51,952 nucleotides of DNA from Neptunitalea chrysea (GTDB taxonomy: Bacteria > Bacteroidota > Bacteroidia > Flavobacteriales > Flavobacteriaceae): positions 1-51,952 of the forward strand of contig NZ_BRVP01000021.1 of assembly GCF_027924145.1 (NCBI RefSeq). Reading direction: 5' to 3'. The position numbers and the translations under genes are program-made. The notes under the pieces were generated by a model. The model did no database searches. It was not told where the DNA came from and worked only from the letters and a program-made list of their open reading frames with translations. This document shows, in pieces, positions 25,977 to 35,129 of the stretch (positions within the stretch are counted from its first letter, which is position 1; each line of letters starts with the position of its first letter).

Positions 25977-26786
25977 CTAATAAATTTCATTAGCTTTCCT
26001 GTATTCAGAGGGTCTTTTACCTATTATTTTACAAAAAGTAGTACTAAATGTAGGCACACTACTATACCCCACTTTATTGGCTATCTCTGCAATGGTATAA
26101 TCGTTATCTACTAAATACTCTAACGATTTAAAAATACGCAATAAGGCAAAATACCTAATAAAAGGCATTCCTACATCCTTTTTAAACAACCTGTACAACG
26201 TTTTTTCTGAAACACCATACCGTGTAGCCAATAGCGTTAAACTATGCTCATGCTGCACATTTGTAGAAATATATTTTATAATCTTTTTGAGTCTATCGTC
26301 TGTTGCTTGCGGTAAATTCAAAAGTAATGTTTGTGTGGCCGACTGCTCTATCAATACTTTAAAGGCCATAACTATGGTAAACCTACTTTTATTTTTGCTA
26401 AGTATATCTCCTTTCCAGTTTTTAGTGTACAATAAAAGCTCAAATAAAAGATTGTTCACTGGGTAAATACCCTCCTTATAGAAATATGAATTATCTAAAG
26501 ACTTTATAGGAAAATATAAGTTTCTCATAATTACTTTAGGAGAGCTCGGGTAAATACTGTGTTCTACTCCCGGAGGTATCCACATATAGTGTCGTGCAGG
26601 CAAATAATGGGTCTTGGTTTCCGTTTTAATAAAAACCACTCCCCCTTCTGTATAAATAAACTGTCCTTTCTTATGCACATGGGGTTCAATAAAAACTTCC
26701 CCCATTAAATCGTGATAGCAATAAACACTAGCAGACTGTTTATCTACTTCGGTTAAATAATATTTGGTTTTTAGCGCTTCTGTCAT
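25977..26786 (-). CDS. AraC-family transcriptional regulator
   Basis: Cytosolic DNA-binding regulator, 269 residues. The N-terminal part (about 20-110) is cupin-like (EPHVHKKGQFIYTEGGVVFI, MWIPPGVEHSIYP) and could bind a small ligand. The C-terminal AraC domain (about 165-265) has two helix-turn-helix motifs, YGVSEKTLYRLFKKDVGM and YTIAEIANKVGYSSVPTFSTTF, ending KRPSEYRKA. It lies between a nitroreductase gene (same strand, downstream) and a divergent CoA-transferase gene. Both are candidate targets through the 172-base AT-rich divergent intergenic region. The ligand is unknown. Confidence 0.92.
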   Translation of the reverse strand: MTEALKTKYYLTEVDKQSASVYCYHDLMGEVFIEPHVHKKGQFIYTEGGVVFIKTETKTHYLPARHYMWIPPGVEHSIYPSSPKVIMRNLYFPIKSLDNSYFYKEGIYPVNNLLFELLLYTKNWKGDILSKNKSRFTIVMAFKVLIEQSATQTLLLNLPQATDDRLKKIIKYISTNVQHEHSLTLLATRYGVSEKTLYRLFKKDVGMPFIRYFALLRIFKSLEYLVDNDYTIAEIANKVGYSSVPTFSTTFCKIIGKRPSEYRKANEIY

Positions 26787-26958
26787 TAGAGAATCTTAAT
26801 ATGTCCTTTTCAGATATTTAATTGTCTATTTTAAATAAAATAAAATATAGCTTATTTTATAATTTAGTTATAAATATAATGATATCCGTAGTAATCATAA
26901 TATAAAATTAAAAATTTATAATTTTTAACACCAATAAAATATCAAAACCAAAGTAAAA

Positions 26959-28464
26959 ATGCATCACTCACGAATACGATTTAGTAATTACAAAAAATTA
27001 CTAAAAACGCCCTATGAAGCGGCACAATTAATTAGCAAAGATGATGTTTTAGGAGTAAGTGGCTTCATCAAGGCAGGAGACAGTAAAAGTGTATTACCCG
27101 AAATAGCCAAAAGAGCGCTTACAGAAAAACTTTCATTAACCGTACTTAGTGGTGCCTCTCTAGGATATAACACAGATGCCGACTTAGCACAAAATGGCGC
27201 ACTACACAAACGTTTGCCTTTTCAGGCAGATCCAACGCTAAGAACAGCCATAAACAATCATGAGATTCTATATGTAGACCAACATTTGAGCTATACTGCC
27301 GAAATGCTACAAAACATCTCAGAATATCGTATTGATGTGGCTATCATAGAAGCTGTTTGTATTACTGAAGAGGGGTATATTGTACCAACCACCTCTGTAG
27401 GCAACTCTGCTAGTTTTGCACAGAATGCATCAAAAATAATTATTGAGGTAAATACCGCTATGCCATTAGATTTTGAAGGTATACACGATGTAAAACTACA
27501 ATTAAAACAACCCCATAGAGCGGTAATTAACATTACTAAATCAGATGACCGAATAGGAGATCCGTATATTAAAATAGCTCCTGATAAAGTACTGGCAGTA
27601 GTGTACACAGATGTTCCTGATTGTCCTGCTGTAATTGCAGCTCCCGATGAAAAAACAGCTGCCATATCAAATCATATTCTAAATTTCTTAGAAAAAGAAG
27701 TAGATGCAGGACGCTTAACAAACTCCCTACTACCATTACAAGCAGGTATTGGTAAAATTGCTAATGCGGTTTTATCTGGTTTTACAAAAAGTACTTTTGA
27801 AAACCTTACCATGTATTCAGAAGTCTTACAATATAGTACATTTGAGTTATTCGACGCTGGTAAACTCACCTTTGCCTCTGCTTCTTCTATTACGGTAACA
27901 GAAGGTTGTTTGCGTACAATAATAGAGCATTTTAACGCTTATAAAGATAAATTAGTACTACGCCCTCAAAACATAAGCAATGCAGCAGAAGTAATAAGAA
28001 GACTGGGCGTTATTGCCATTAATACCGCTATTGAGTTTGATATGTATGGAAACGTAAACTCTACACATATTGCAGGTACCAAAATGATGAATGGTATAGG
28101 GGGCTCAGGAGACTTTGCGCGTAATGCTTATTTAAGCATTTTTGTTTGTCCATCTATTTCTAAAAATAACAGCATATCACATATTGTTCCTATGGTATCG
28201 CATACCGACCATACAGAGCATGATGTAGACATATTAGTAACCGAACAAGGACTAGCCGATATACGCGGACTAGCACCACGAGAACGTGCGGAAGCAATTA
28301 TAGAAAATTGTGTGCACCCATTTTACAAAAAGCAATTGTTAGACTATTTTAAAGAAGCCTCTTTAAAAGGCGGGCAAACCCCGCATATATTAGAAAACGC
28401 TTTTTCATGGCATACCCATTTAAAAACATTTGGTACCATGAAATTGGTTGAATTAGTAGAATAA
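26959..28464 (+). CDS. Acetyl-CoA hydrolase/succinate CoA-transferase family protein
   Basis: Transfers CoA between acetyl-CoA and carboxylates such as succinate or acetate (Cat1/AarC type), 501 residues. The family landmarks are all present: Gly-rich GVSGFIKAGDSKSVLPE, the probable catalytic Glu288 in LTMYSEVLQ, the strongly conserved MYGNVNSTHIAGTKMMNGIG and GSGDFARNAYLSIF, and GLADIRGLAPRERAEAI. Divergent from an AraC regulator, 172 bases away. It may serve acetate/succinate exchange or modify the TCA cycle; hydrolase activity is the alternative. Monocistronic, followed by tRNA-Ser. Confidence 0.92.
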   Translation: MHHSRIRFSNYKKLLKTPYEAAQLISKDDVLGVSGFIKAGDSKSVLPEIAKRALTEKLSLTVLSGASLGYNTDADLAQNGALHKRLPFQADPTLRTAINNHEILYVDQHLSYTAEMLQNISEYRIDVAIIEAVCITEEGYIVPTTSVGNSASFAQNASKIIIEVNTAMPLDFEGIHDVKLQLKQPHRAVINITKSDDRIGDPYIKIAPDKVLAVVYTDVPDCPAVIAAPDEKTAAISNHILNFLEKEVDAGRLTNSLLPLQAGIGKIANAVLSGFTKSTFENLTMYSEVLQYSTFELFDAGKLTFASASSITVTEGCLRTIIEHFNAYKDKLVLRPQNISNAAEVIRRLGVIAINTAIEFDMYGNVNSTHIAGTKMMNGIGGSGDFARNAYLSIFVCPSISKNNSISHIVPMVSHTDHTEHDVDILVTEQGLADIRGLAPRERAEAIIENCVHPFYKKQLLDYFKEASLKGGQTPHILENAFSWHTHLKTFGTMKLVELVE

Positions 28465-28572
28465 TAAATTGTACGAACGTTTTTTTTGATTCCAAAATAA
28501 CTCTTTATTAAGTAGTTAGTTTTTATTTTATTTTTTTCTCAAAAAAAATGTTTCACTATTGAAAAATCTTTC

Positions 28573-28580
28573 TATATTTG
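28573..28580 (+). promoter_or_regulatory. -7 element of tRNA-Ser promoter
   Basis: TATATTTG fits TAnnTTTG and lies 10 bases before the tRNA. No clear -33 TTG is seen at 17-23 bases. Confidence 0.5.
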
Positions 28581-28590
28581 CAACCGCAAA

Positions 28591-28675
28591 GGAGAAATGG
28601 CAGAGTGGTCGAATGCGGCGGTCTTGAAAACCGTTGAGGGTCACACCTCCGGGGGTTCGAATCCCTCTTTCTCCG
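28591..28675 (+). tRNA. tRNA-Ser (anticodon UGA)
   Basis: Class II tRNA of 85 bases. The acceptor stem GGAGAAA pairs with TTTCTCC, the anticodon loop CTTGAAA carries TGA at 28624-28626, a long variable arm follows, and the T arm has GGTTCGAAT. Discriminator base G is as expected for serine tRNA. CCA is not encoded. Confidence 0.97.
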
Positions 28676-28702
28676 CAAAATAAATCGACAAACTAAGCTA
28701 AA

Positions 28703-28738
28703 GCCCCGTAGAGATTTCTTTACGGGGTTTTTTGTTTT
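28703..28738 (+). terminator. Terminator downstream of tRNA-Ser
   Basis: CCCCGTA / TACGGGG stem around a loop of about 10 bases, followed by a T-rich tract. Confidence 0.85.
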
Positions 28739-28792
28739 TATAGTATCTCATCTCGAGATTTTTATAAACAGTATCAAAAAGCTGCTATAAAA

Positions 28793-28821
28793 AAACGGGT
28801 CAAGCAGAAAAGTTGGGGATT
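28793..28821 (+). repeat. IS left inverted repeat
   Basis: Pairs with 30180-30208, matching at about 20 of 28 positions, with the inner GTTGGGGA identical. The first transposase reading frame starts inside it. Confidence 0.8.
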
Positions 28822-29208
28822 AAATTAGAATTATCGATTTTTGTGAAAAGTTATATTTTGGAAAATTACCTTGATTTTATAAAGTTAGTCTTACCCTCTT
28901 TTTTGATTGATTATTTTGATTTAGTAAAAAGTGAAAAGAAGCTGGAGGTACTGCATTTATATTTTGAAGAGCGTAATACACCGCCAAGGTCTTGTTCAAG
29001 CACATTACTATCTAAAGGCTTCCATAAGGAAGTGATTATACAAGATTTTCCTTTACGTGGTAACAGTGTTTATCTTCATGTAAAACGTAGAAGATGGACA
29101 GACAAATCCAGTGGAGAGATCATACAAAGAGATTGGAATTTAGTAGCTCAGGGAACTCGTATGACACAAGAGTTTGCTGCTTTTTTAAAAGAAATTAGTA
29201 GATACTAA
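28813..29208 (+). CDS. ISAon1-family transposase N-terminal region protein
   Basis: First reading frame of the IS, about 131 residues. The likely function is DNA (inverted repeat) binding as the N-terminal part of the transposase. The frame opens with a TTG at 28813 within the left inverted repeat; there is no in-frame ATG before the conserved part, so the true start is unsure (GTG at about 28843 is another candidate). It contains the basic segment YLHVKRRRWTDKSSGE and ends FLKEISRY. The next frame is read in +1 relative to this one and continues the expected protein with SNDCHTIGSFYGVNGKRL, so a frameshifted fusion product is likely. Confidence 0.75.
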   Translation: MGIKLELSIFVKSYILENYLDFIKLVLPSFLIDYFDLVKSEKKLEVLHLYFEERNTPPRSCSSTLLSKGFHKEVIIQDFPLRGNSVYLHVKRRRWTDKSSGEIIQRDWNLVAQGTRMTQEFAAFLKEISRY

Positions 29209-29245
29209 ATCCAATGATTGCCATACCATAGGTTCATTTTATGGA

Positions 29246-30181
29246 GTGAATGGAAAGCGACTTCAACATCAATATAAACATCATTTAAGTGGTTTTACTA
29301 ATTGGGAGAAAAAGTCTCATTCCCGGCAATGGCTCATCTATCCAGAAAATATAGGTTCTCATTTATCCATAGACGAGACTTCTCTTTCTCAAGGAGAACT
29401 CTATACTATAATTACCAATAAAAAGGCTAAAGGTAAAAAAGGAGCTTTAGTAGGTATTTTTAAAGGCACTAAGGCAGAACCTATTATCAACAGATTACTC
29501 AAACTTCCAGACGCTATGCGGAATAAGGTTCAGGAAATAACTTTGGATATGGCTCATTCCATGAAGCAAATCGTAAAAACCTGTTTTCCTAAAGCCTTAC
29601 AAGTTACCGATAGGTTCCATGTTCAAAAGCTAGCTATTGATGCTTTAAAGGACTTACGGATTAAATATCGTTGGGAAGCTATGGATCAGGAAAATGAGCA
29701 AATTAAACAAAGTAAAGAACAACAAAGAGAATATACTCCTAAAATACTAGCTAATAGAGATACTCCTAAGCAACTATTAGCCAGAAGTAGGTATCTGCTC
29801 TATAAAGCTTCTAATGACTGGACAACAAGTCAAGCTAACAGAGCTACACTACTCTTTGATTTATACCCTGAACTACAAAAGGCATATAAGCTGGTTAATG
29901 GATTAAGAAATATATTTAATCAACCGTATGATATTAAAGTAGCTTACACCAAATTAGCTCATTGCTACAGAGACGTAGAATTAGCAGGGTTTAAAAGCTT
30001 CCAAACAGTAGCCAATAGTATGAGTTTAAACTATAGGTCAATCTTGAATTACTTTATAAACAGAAACACAAATGCTTCAGCAGAATCATTCAATGCCAAA
30101 ATTAAAGCCTTCAGAACTCAGTTTAGAGGAGTCAAAAACACCGAGTTCTTCTGGTATAGATTAACTAAAATAGTTGCATAG
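29246..30181 (+). CDS. ISAon1-family (ISL3-like) DDE transposase
   Basis: Catalytic part of the IS transposase, 311 residues from the GTG at 29246. The frame is open back to 29189, so translation may enter it from the upstream frame. The DDE residues are probably the Asp in LSIDETSLSQGE, the Asp in EITLDMAHSMKQ and the Glu in NASAESFNAKIKAFR. DRFHVQKLAIDAL and the long helical insertion before the Glu are typical of DDE_Tnp_ISL3 proteins. No internal stop, so the copy may be active. The stop lies at the start of the right inverted repeat. Confidence 0.88.
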   Translation: MNGKRLQHQYKHHLSGFTNWEKKSHSRQWLIYPENIGSHLSIDETSLSQGELYTIITNKKAKGKKGALVGIFKGTKAEPIINRLLKLPDAMRNKVQEITLDMAHSMKQIVKTCFPKALQVTDRFHVQKLAIDALKDLRIKYRWEAMDQENEQIKQSKEQQREYTPKILANRDTPKQLLARSRYLLYKASNDWTTSQANRATLLFDLYPELQKAYKLVNGLRNIFNQPYDIKVAYTKLAHCYRDVELAGFKSFQTVANSMSLNYRSILNYFINRNTNASAESFNAKIKAFRTQFRGVKNTEFFWYRLTKIVA

Positions 30182-30208
30182 TCCCCAACATTTAGGAATG
30201 ATCCGTTT
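30180..30208 (-). repeat. IS right inverted repeat
   Basis: Reverse complement begins AAACGGATCA and ends TGTTGGGGAC, mirroring the left end. It follows the transposase stop codon directly. Confidence 0.8.
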
Positions 30209-30286
30209 AAAAGCTTCCAACAGATATATTACCTATTGGAAGTTCTTTATGAGATAAGCTCTAAAGCTCATAGAGCACGCTATTTT

Positions 30287-32419
30287 CTACTTATTATGCT
30301 CTACTATATAATCTAACACCTTAATCATTAAATGCACTCTATCTTTTCCTCTTACATTATGCTCATGCATTGGGTAAGTAAAAAAGTCTAATTGAACACC
30401 ATTATCTACCGCAGCCTTCAATAAGGTCATGCTATGCTCTGGTACTACCACCGGATCTACACTTCCAATAATAAGCATTAATTTTCCTTTTAAATTCTTG
30501 ATGTAGTTTTCTACACTAGTTTTATCATACCCGTCAGGATTCTCTTGTGGAGTATCCATATAGCGCTCTCCGTACATTACCTCATACATATCCCAATCTA
30601 TTACCGGACCACCAGCCACTCCGGTAGTAAATACTCCCGGATGACGTAACATTAAAGAACTCGTCATGAATCCACCAAAACTCCAGCCATGTACTGCCAT
30701 TCGACTAGCATCTACATATGGCAAACTTTTTAAATACTTAACCCCTTCTAATTGATCTGCCATCTCGTTGTCTCCAACATTTCTATGTATTACACTTTCA
30801 AATTCAAATCCTCTACTACTAGAACCACGGTTATCTAAGGTAAATACCAAATAATCTTCTTTTGATGCAAAGGCCGTCATCCATAAAGAAGCTCCGGCTA
30901 ACCATGAATTGGTTACCATTTGTGCATGTGGTCCACCATATACATACACTAAAACCGGATATTTTTTATTCGGATCAAAATCAGCTGGCTTAATTAAACG
31001 CCCGTACAAGTTGGTGGTACCATCAGCCGCCTTTAAGCTCACCATTTCAGTAACTCCAAGTTTATAATCCTTTAAAGGATTCTCAGATTCTAAAATTACA
31101 TTAGAAGTTCCTTTATTAGTGTTTATTATCTGATAGTTATTAGGAGTAGTTAAACTGCTATAAAAATCTAAAATATAAGCCCTATCATCACTAATCTGTA
31201 TATTATGACTAGCAGCAACAGTAGTTAACTGTGTCGTTTTTCCATTTTTAAGACTCACTTTAAAAGCATGCATTTCTCTCGGATCTCTTCCAGTTCCAGT
31301 AATGTACAGATACTTCTCTTTAGCATCGAACCCTAAAATATCTTTTACTATCCATTTATAGTCGGTTAGTTGTTTCACTAATTTTCCTTCCATGGTATAC
31401 TCGTAGATATTCATATACCCGTTACGTTGACTCATATACAAAAGTGTACCCTTATTAGGAAGGTTAACAGCTGGGAATAAAGGCTCTACGTACGCATCAT
31501 TTTCTTCTTCAAAAAGCGTATTAATTTTTTCTCCAGTTTTAGCATCATATCTGTTAAACCACATATGGTTTTGCTCTCTATTTAGTTCAGCAACAAAAAC
31601 ATATTGCTCATCATCACTCCAGGAAAAATTTGTTAAATAATGCTCATCAGATGTGTCTATATTCAGGTATACTTTTTTATGTGTATCCATATTAAAGATC
31701 CCTATTTTGGCTATTTCACTTCCTTGTCCAGCCATAGGGTACTTAATATTCTTTAATGTAGCCGGACGTGTTGTAATATCAACCAAAGGATAGTTGGTTA
31801 CATTCGTTTCATCTTTCTGGTAGAACGCCAAATAATTCCCTTTGGGAGACCAAAAGGTTCCTTTACTTATACCAAACTCATTACGATGTATCGATTGTCC
31901 GGAAACAATGTTCTCATTAGTAATTTGAGTAACTGCTATTTCTGAGTTATCTGTTGTAGCAACAAATAAATTATTTTTTACAGTATATGCTGCTGCCTTT
32001 ATTTTCTTATTATAATCTAAATTTTCAGCATCCTCGTTTAAATTAATACTACCTGTATTTTCACCCTTCACATAATTATAAAAAGCGACCCCATTACCTG
32101 TATTAAAAACCATTTCATCGCCAATGGCAGTTTCTAGACTTGGAAATTGACTTGCCTCAGGAAATTTCTCCTTTAACGTTTGAAAATCTATTTCTTGAAA
32201 TACTTCATTAGCCGGATTTTTAATTACAATTTTTCCGTTTTTATAATCATTGTATAAGAAGTTATCAGAATCTGATATAAACGAGATACCATACAGATAC
32301 TCAGGATACAATCCTTTATAATACCCTAATACGGCATCTTCAATTGAAATTTCTTTCTCTTGCGCATGAGCAACACCCAATGTAAAGACACATAGTATTG
32401 CCAAAATAATTTTTCTCAT
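30287..32419 (-). CDS. S9B dipeptidyl-peptidase IV-like exported peptidase
   Basis: Periplasmic serine peptidase that releases dipeptides from N-termini, 710 residues. Signal peptide MRKIILAILCVFTLGVAHAQ, an N-terminal beta-propeller (about 40-480) and a C-terminal alpha/beta-hydrolase. Catalytic triad: S580 in GWSFGGFMTS, D655 in GSVDPVV and H687 in MHEHNVRG. The DPP4 landmark YGGPHAQMVTNSW precedes the Ser. Bacteroidota use several S9 peptidases for growth on peptides, and exact P1 preference (Pro/Ala for DPP4) is inferred. Monocistronic; upstream of it is a divergent GNAT gene. Confidence 0.92.
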   Translation of the reverse strand: MRKIILAILCVFTLGVAHAQEKEISIEDAVLGYYKGLYPEYLYGISFISDSDNFLYNDYKNGKIVIKNPANEVFQEIDFQTLKEKFPEASQFPSLETAIGDEMVFNTGNGVAFYNYVKGENTGSINLNEDAENLDYNKKIKAAAYTVKNNLFVATTDNSEIAVTQITNENIVSGQSIHRNEFGISKGTFWSPKGNYLAFYQKDETNVTNYPLVDITTRPATLKNIKYPMAGQGSEIAKIGIFNMDTHKKVYLNIDTSDEHYLTNFSWSDDEQYVFVAELNREQNHMWFNRYDAKTGEKINTLFEEENDAYVEPLFPAVNLPNKGTLLYMSQRNGYMNIYEYTMEGKLVKQLTDYKWIVKDILGFDAKEKYLYITGTGRDPREMHAFKVSLKNGKTTQLTTVAASHNIQISDDRAYILDFYSSLTTPNNYQIINTNKGTSNVILESENPLKDYKLGVTEMVSLKAADGTTNLYGRLIKPADFDPNKKYPVLVYVYGGPHAQMVTNSWLAGASLWMTAFASKEDYLVFTLDNRGSSSRGFEFESVIHRNVGDNEMADQLEGVKYLKSLPYVDASRMAVHGWSFGGFMTSSLMLRHPGVFTTGVAGGPVIDWDMYEVMYGERYMDTPQENPDGYDKTSVENYIKNLKGKLMLIIGSVDPVVVPEHSMTLLKAAVDNGVQLDFFTYPMHEHNVRGKDRVHLMIKVLDYIVEHNK

Positions 32420-32547
32420 AACTTGTGTAATATCTATTGTAAAATAATGAATTCTTTATAGCCACTAATTTACTGTTTTATTATTTGATATTTTTTCTTA
32501 GAAACATGAAATTACTATCTTACATTTAACCAAAAAAAGAATCTATC

Positions 32548-33102
32548 TTGAAAACAAAATACCTTTTCACTTCTGAACGACTCGGTTTTCGAAACTGGGA
32601 AAAAGACGACTTAGATGAATTTGCTTCTCTAAATGCAGATAAAGAGGTAATGAAACATTTTCCTAATATACTAACAATAAAAGAAACAGCTGATTTTATT
32701 GATAGACTACAAAATCATTATAAACAATATGGCCATAACTATTTTGCCGTTGAAGTTATAAATACTGGTGAGTTTATTGGCTTTATAGGTTTGGCTTATC
32801 AAACCTACGAAACAAATTTTACTCCTAATGTAGATATTGGCTGGAGATTAAAAAAGAATGCATGGGGAAATGGTTATGCTACTGAGGGAGCTAAAAGATG
32901 TCTTGAATTTGCTTTTAACACACTACATTTAGATAACGTAATTGCTACATGTACTGAGAGAAATTATAAATCGGAACACGTAATGAAAAAAATAGGCATG
33001 AAAAAACATGGTTCCTTTAATCACCCACGATTAAAAAAATTTCCAGATTATGAAAGATGCCTTTGCTATGTAATTGCAAAAAATGAATGGGATAACCAAT
33101 AG
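32548..33102 (+). CDS. GNAT acetyltransferase (RimJ/RimL-like), TTG start
   Basis: Acetyl-CoA-dependent N-acetyltransferase of 184 residues. TSERLGFRNWEKDDLDEF is the RimJ/RimL-type N-terminus, DIGWRLKKNAWGNGYATEG carries the acetyl-CoA pyrophosphate loop, and NVIATCTERNYKSEHVMKKIGM is the C-terminal motif B. No ATG lies at the conserved start, so the TTG at 32548 is taken, with an A-rich stretch and AAGAA upstream. The acceptor (ribosomal protein, small amine or antibiotic) is unknown. Confidence 0.87.
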   Translation: MKTKYLFTSERLGFRNWEKDDLDEFASLNADKEVMKHFPNILTIKETADFIDRLQNHYKQYGHNYFAVEVINTGEFIGFIGLAYQTYETNFTPNVDIGWRLKKNAWGNGYATEGAKRCLEFAFNTLHLDNVIATCTERNYKSEHVMKKIGMKKHGSFNHPRLKKFPDYERCLCYVIAKNEWDNQ

Positions 33103-33258
33103 AAAAGCTTAAAAACAAACAATATATGTTCGTAATTAAGCTTTAAACTACATCCAACTTTAATCAAATTAATTAAAAAATTAAGAGAATACTTATTTTC
33201 GTTTTTTTTTAACGAATTTGGCGTACTTATTTAAAAATGCTACATAAAACACTATCTA

Positions 33259-34674
33259 TTAAAACTTATTTTCTACTTCGGCTGCTGTTAACATTAAATA
33301 ATGTAAATCGGTATTTTTAACAAAAGGAGGCACTAACTCACTACCAGGACCATACATAGCTAATTCTACATAATCTGCAGAATGATTCATACTAATCCAT
33401 CCTACCGAAGTATACCCTTTTTGTATTTCAGCTAATACTCTAAATGGTAATTTTTTAGGATTATACAATCCGCTTTCCTGCGGTATATCCTCCTTATAGT
33501 AACTTAATAAGTGAGATACATCAGCATCCGATAAACCAACCCCATTTGCATACTGAATACGTTCTTTTAACTGGTTAATTGTGGTGTTCTTATCCACACC
33601 ATTTAATATCCATTCATTTGTTTGCGTAAACTTTTGAATCCCGTCAAAATGTTCATTCGCCTTAGCTCCATAAATAACTCCCGGATTTGCATTTCCATGA
33701 TCGGTTGTAATAATTACTAGGGTTTCTCCATCTTCCTCTGCAAAATCAATAGCTTCTTTAACAGCCTCATCAAATGCCACTTGGTCATAAATTAAAGCGG
33801 TAATATCATTAGCATGAGCTGCCCAGTCCACTTTACCTCCTTCCACCATTAATACAAATCCCTCTGCTGAACCTTTTAAATTAGTAATAGCTACCGCTAT
33901 CATTTCTGCAATACTTGGCGTACTATTGGTAAGTTGGCTACTACTATATCTATCTTTAGCATAAGGAAGCCCATTTTCAGCAAATACACCTAACAATCGC
34001 TTATCTGAAGGAGCCCCTAACAGTTTTTCTCTATTTTGAGCTACATAATAACCTTGTTGTTCATATACCTCAAACATATTTCTTTTATCCTTTCTGGTAT
34101 TCGCATCAAAATATTTACTTCCACCCCCTAAAAGCACATCAAGTTTTAAGTCTACATACTTTTCTGCAATACGCTCCTGATCATTTCTTGATTTTTGATT
34201 CACACAAAATCCGGCCGGAGTAGCATGCGTAATAGGTACTGTAGTAACGCATCCTGCTTTTTTACCTGCCGCCATAAACTTTTGCCACAAAGGCATGTGT
34301 TCTTCTCCATTGGTACTTACATTAATAGATCCGTTAGGAATACGTACACCTCCACCCCATGATGAACTCGCTGCCGCAGAATCTGTTACAATAGAACTAG
34401 CAGACGCCATATCCATTAATGCCCTACTAACCTTATTATCTCTATACAGTTGCAACCAATTACTTCCTATACCGGTTTTACGACTTAAGTACATATCAGC
34501 CATATTCAACGTTCCGGTACTCATACCATCACTCACCAACATAATAATGTTTTTAGCAGCCTTACTGTTTAACTTTCTATCCTCAAAATTGAACCCCAGC
34601 GTCTCTATGGGATTTAACAACATGGCTCCTGCAGTAGAGAGCGTTGCATTCCTAAAGAAATTTCGTCTATTCAT
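33259..34674 (-). CDS. Alkaline phosphatase (Tat-exported)
   Basis: Periplasmic Zn/Mg-dependent phosphomonoesterase, 471 residues from the ATG at 34674. That start overlaps the stop of the upstream gene (TAATG) and directly precedes a twin-arginine signal, NRRNFFRNATLSTAGAM; a start at 34710 would add 12 residues unlike a signal. Motifs: metal Asp in MLVSDGMSTG, nucleophile Ser in IVTDSAAASS, VEGGKVDWAAHAND, and TTDHGNANPG. Last gene of the predicted metal-regulated operon. A zinc enzyme at the end of a zinc-linked operon may be a client of the system (inference). Phosphate-starvation control cannot be excluded. Confidence 0.9.
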   Translation of the reverse strand: MNRRNFFRNATLSTAGAMLLNPIETLGFNFEDRKLNSKAAKNIIMLVSDGMSTGTLNMADMYLSRKTGIGSNWLQLYRDNKVSRALMDMASASSIVTDSAAASSSWGGGVRIPNGSINVSTNGEEHMPLWQKFMAAGKKAGCVTTVPITHATPAGFCVNQKSRNDQERIAEKYVDLKLDVLLGGGSKYFDANTRKDKRNMFEVYEQQGYYVAQNREKLLGAPSDKRLLGVFAENGLPYAKDRYSSSQLTNSTPSIAEMIAVAITNLKGSAEGFVLMVEGGKVDWAAHANDITALIYDQVAFDEAVKEAIDFAEEDGETLVIITTDHGNANPGVIYGAKANEHFDGIQKFTQTNEWILNGVDKNTTINQLKERIQYANGVGLSDADVSHLLSYYKEDIPQESGLYNPKKLPFRVLAEIQKGYTSVGWISMNHSADYVELAMYGPGSELVPPFVKNTDLHYLMLTAAEVENKF

Positions 34675-35129
34675 TATTTTGTTTTTTTGATTGCAAATCT
34701 TGCCACACAAGAAGTAAGTATGTAATTAAAATGCTCTACATCATTTGCATTCAACTTTAAAACACCAGTTACCGTAACTATTTCGTCCGTTTTAAAAAAA
34801 GGTTTTGCCAAAAACTGTAATTCTACAGCTGTTTCAGGACCTCCTACACCACAAAAGAAACAGGCCGACATTGGAGTTTTAGATAATATATAAATACTTT
34901 CCTCTGGACTAATATTCAAGAAATAGCCTGTAAGGCTTACTCTTTTCCCTTCAAGTAGTTTTACAGATTCTTTAAAATTGGGTGTTAAAAAATAATCCCC
35001 ATATTCTTCAAAATATTTTTGAGAAAAGGTTACTTCTGCTAAGTCATCCCAAGTAATCATTTTCTGGGCTTGTAACCTAGTTACAGTAAACAAAAGCAAG
35101 CAAATTATAAAAATTTTATACTTCATCAT
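34674..35129 (-). CDS. Exported DUF3299-like protein
   Basis: Periplasmic protein of 151 residues; signal peptide ends TRLQAQ. A small beta-rich domain follows with LEGKRVSLTGYFLN, the Cys motif PMSACFFCGVGGPETAVE and VTVTGVLKLN. This pattern (Gly-Tyr-phi-L ... CFFCG ... GPE) is what I remember of DUF3299 proteins, which occur beside FtsX-type ABC transporters in zinc-regulated loci of other bacteria (zrg-like). The two Cys in CFFC could bind metal. The gene overlaps the permease gene by 14 bases and the phosphatase gene by one, so all three are translationally coupled. Confidence 0.78.
   Translation of the reverse strand: MMKYKIFIICLLLFTVTRLQAQKMITWDDLAEVTFSQKYFEEYGDYFLTPNFKESVKLLEGKRVSLTGYFLNISPEESIYILSKTPMSACFFCGVGGPETAVELQFLAKPFFKTDEIVTVTGVLKLNANDVEHFNYILTSCVARFAIKKTK

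Larger units (their letters stand above)
28793..30208 (+). mobile_element. ISAon1-type (ISL3-like) insertion sequence
   Basis: About 1.4 kb element bounded by imperfect inverted repeats of about 28 bases (28793-28821 and 30180-30208) sharing AAACGG(G/A)TCA at the outer end and GTTGGGGA at the inner end. It encodes an N-terminal-region protein and a DDE transposase in a different frame. No clean 8-bp target duplication was found next to these ends; an AAAAGCT match occurs at both sides but is offset by nine bases on the left, so the exact boundaries are uncertain. It lies between tRNA-Ser and a peptidase gene and appears intact. Confidence 0.85.

Noticed and set aside
28776-28792. AAAAGCT as target-site duplication of the IS (with 30209-30216)
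   Set aside because: The left copy is nine bases away from the inverted repeat, so it is not a valid flanking duplication with the ends as drawn.
28591-30208. tRNA-Ser followed by a mobile element, suggesting an integrative element at a tRNA site
   Set aside because: No integrase gene and no direct repeat of the tRNA 3' end is visible; the element is a transposase-type IS with its own inverted repeats, separated from the tRNA by a terminator.
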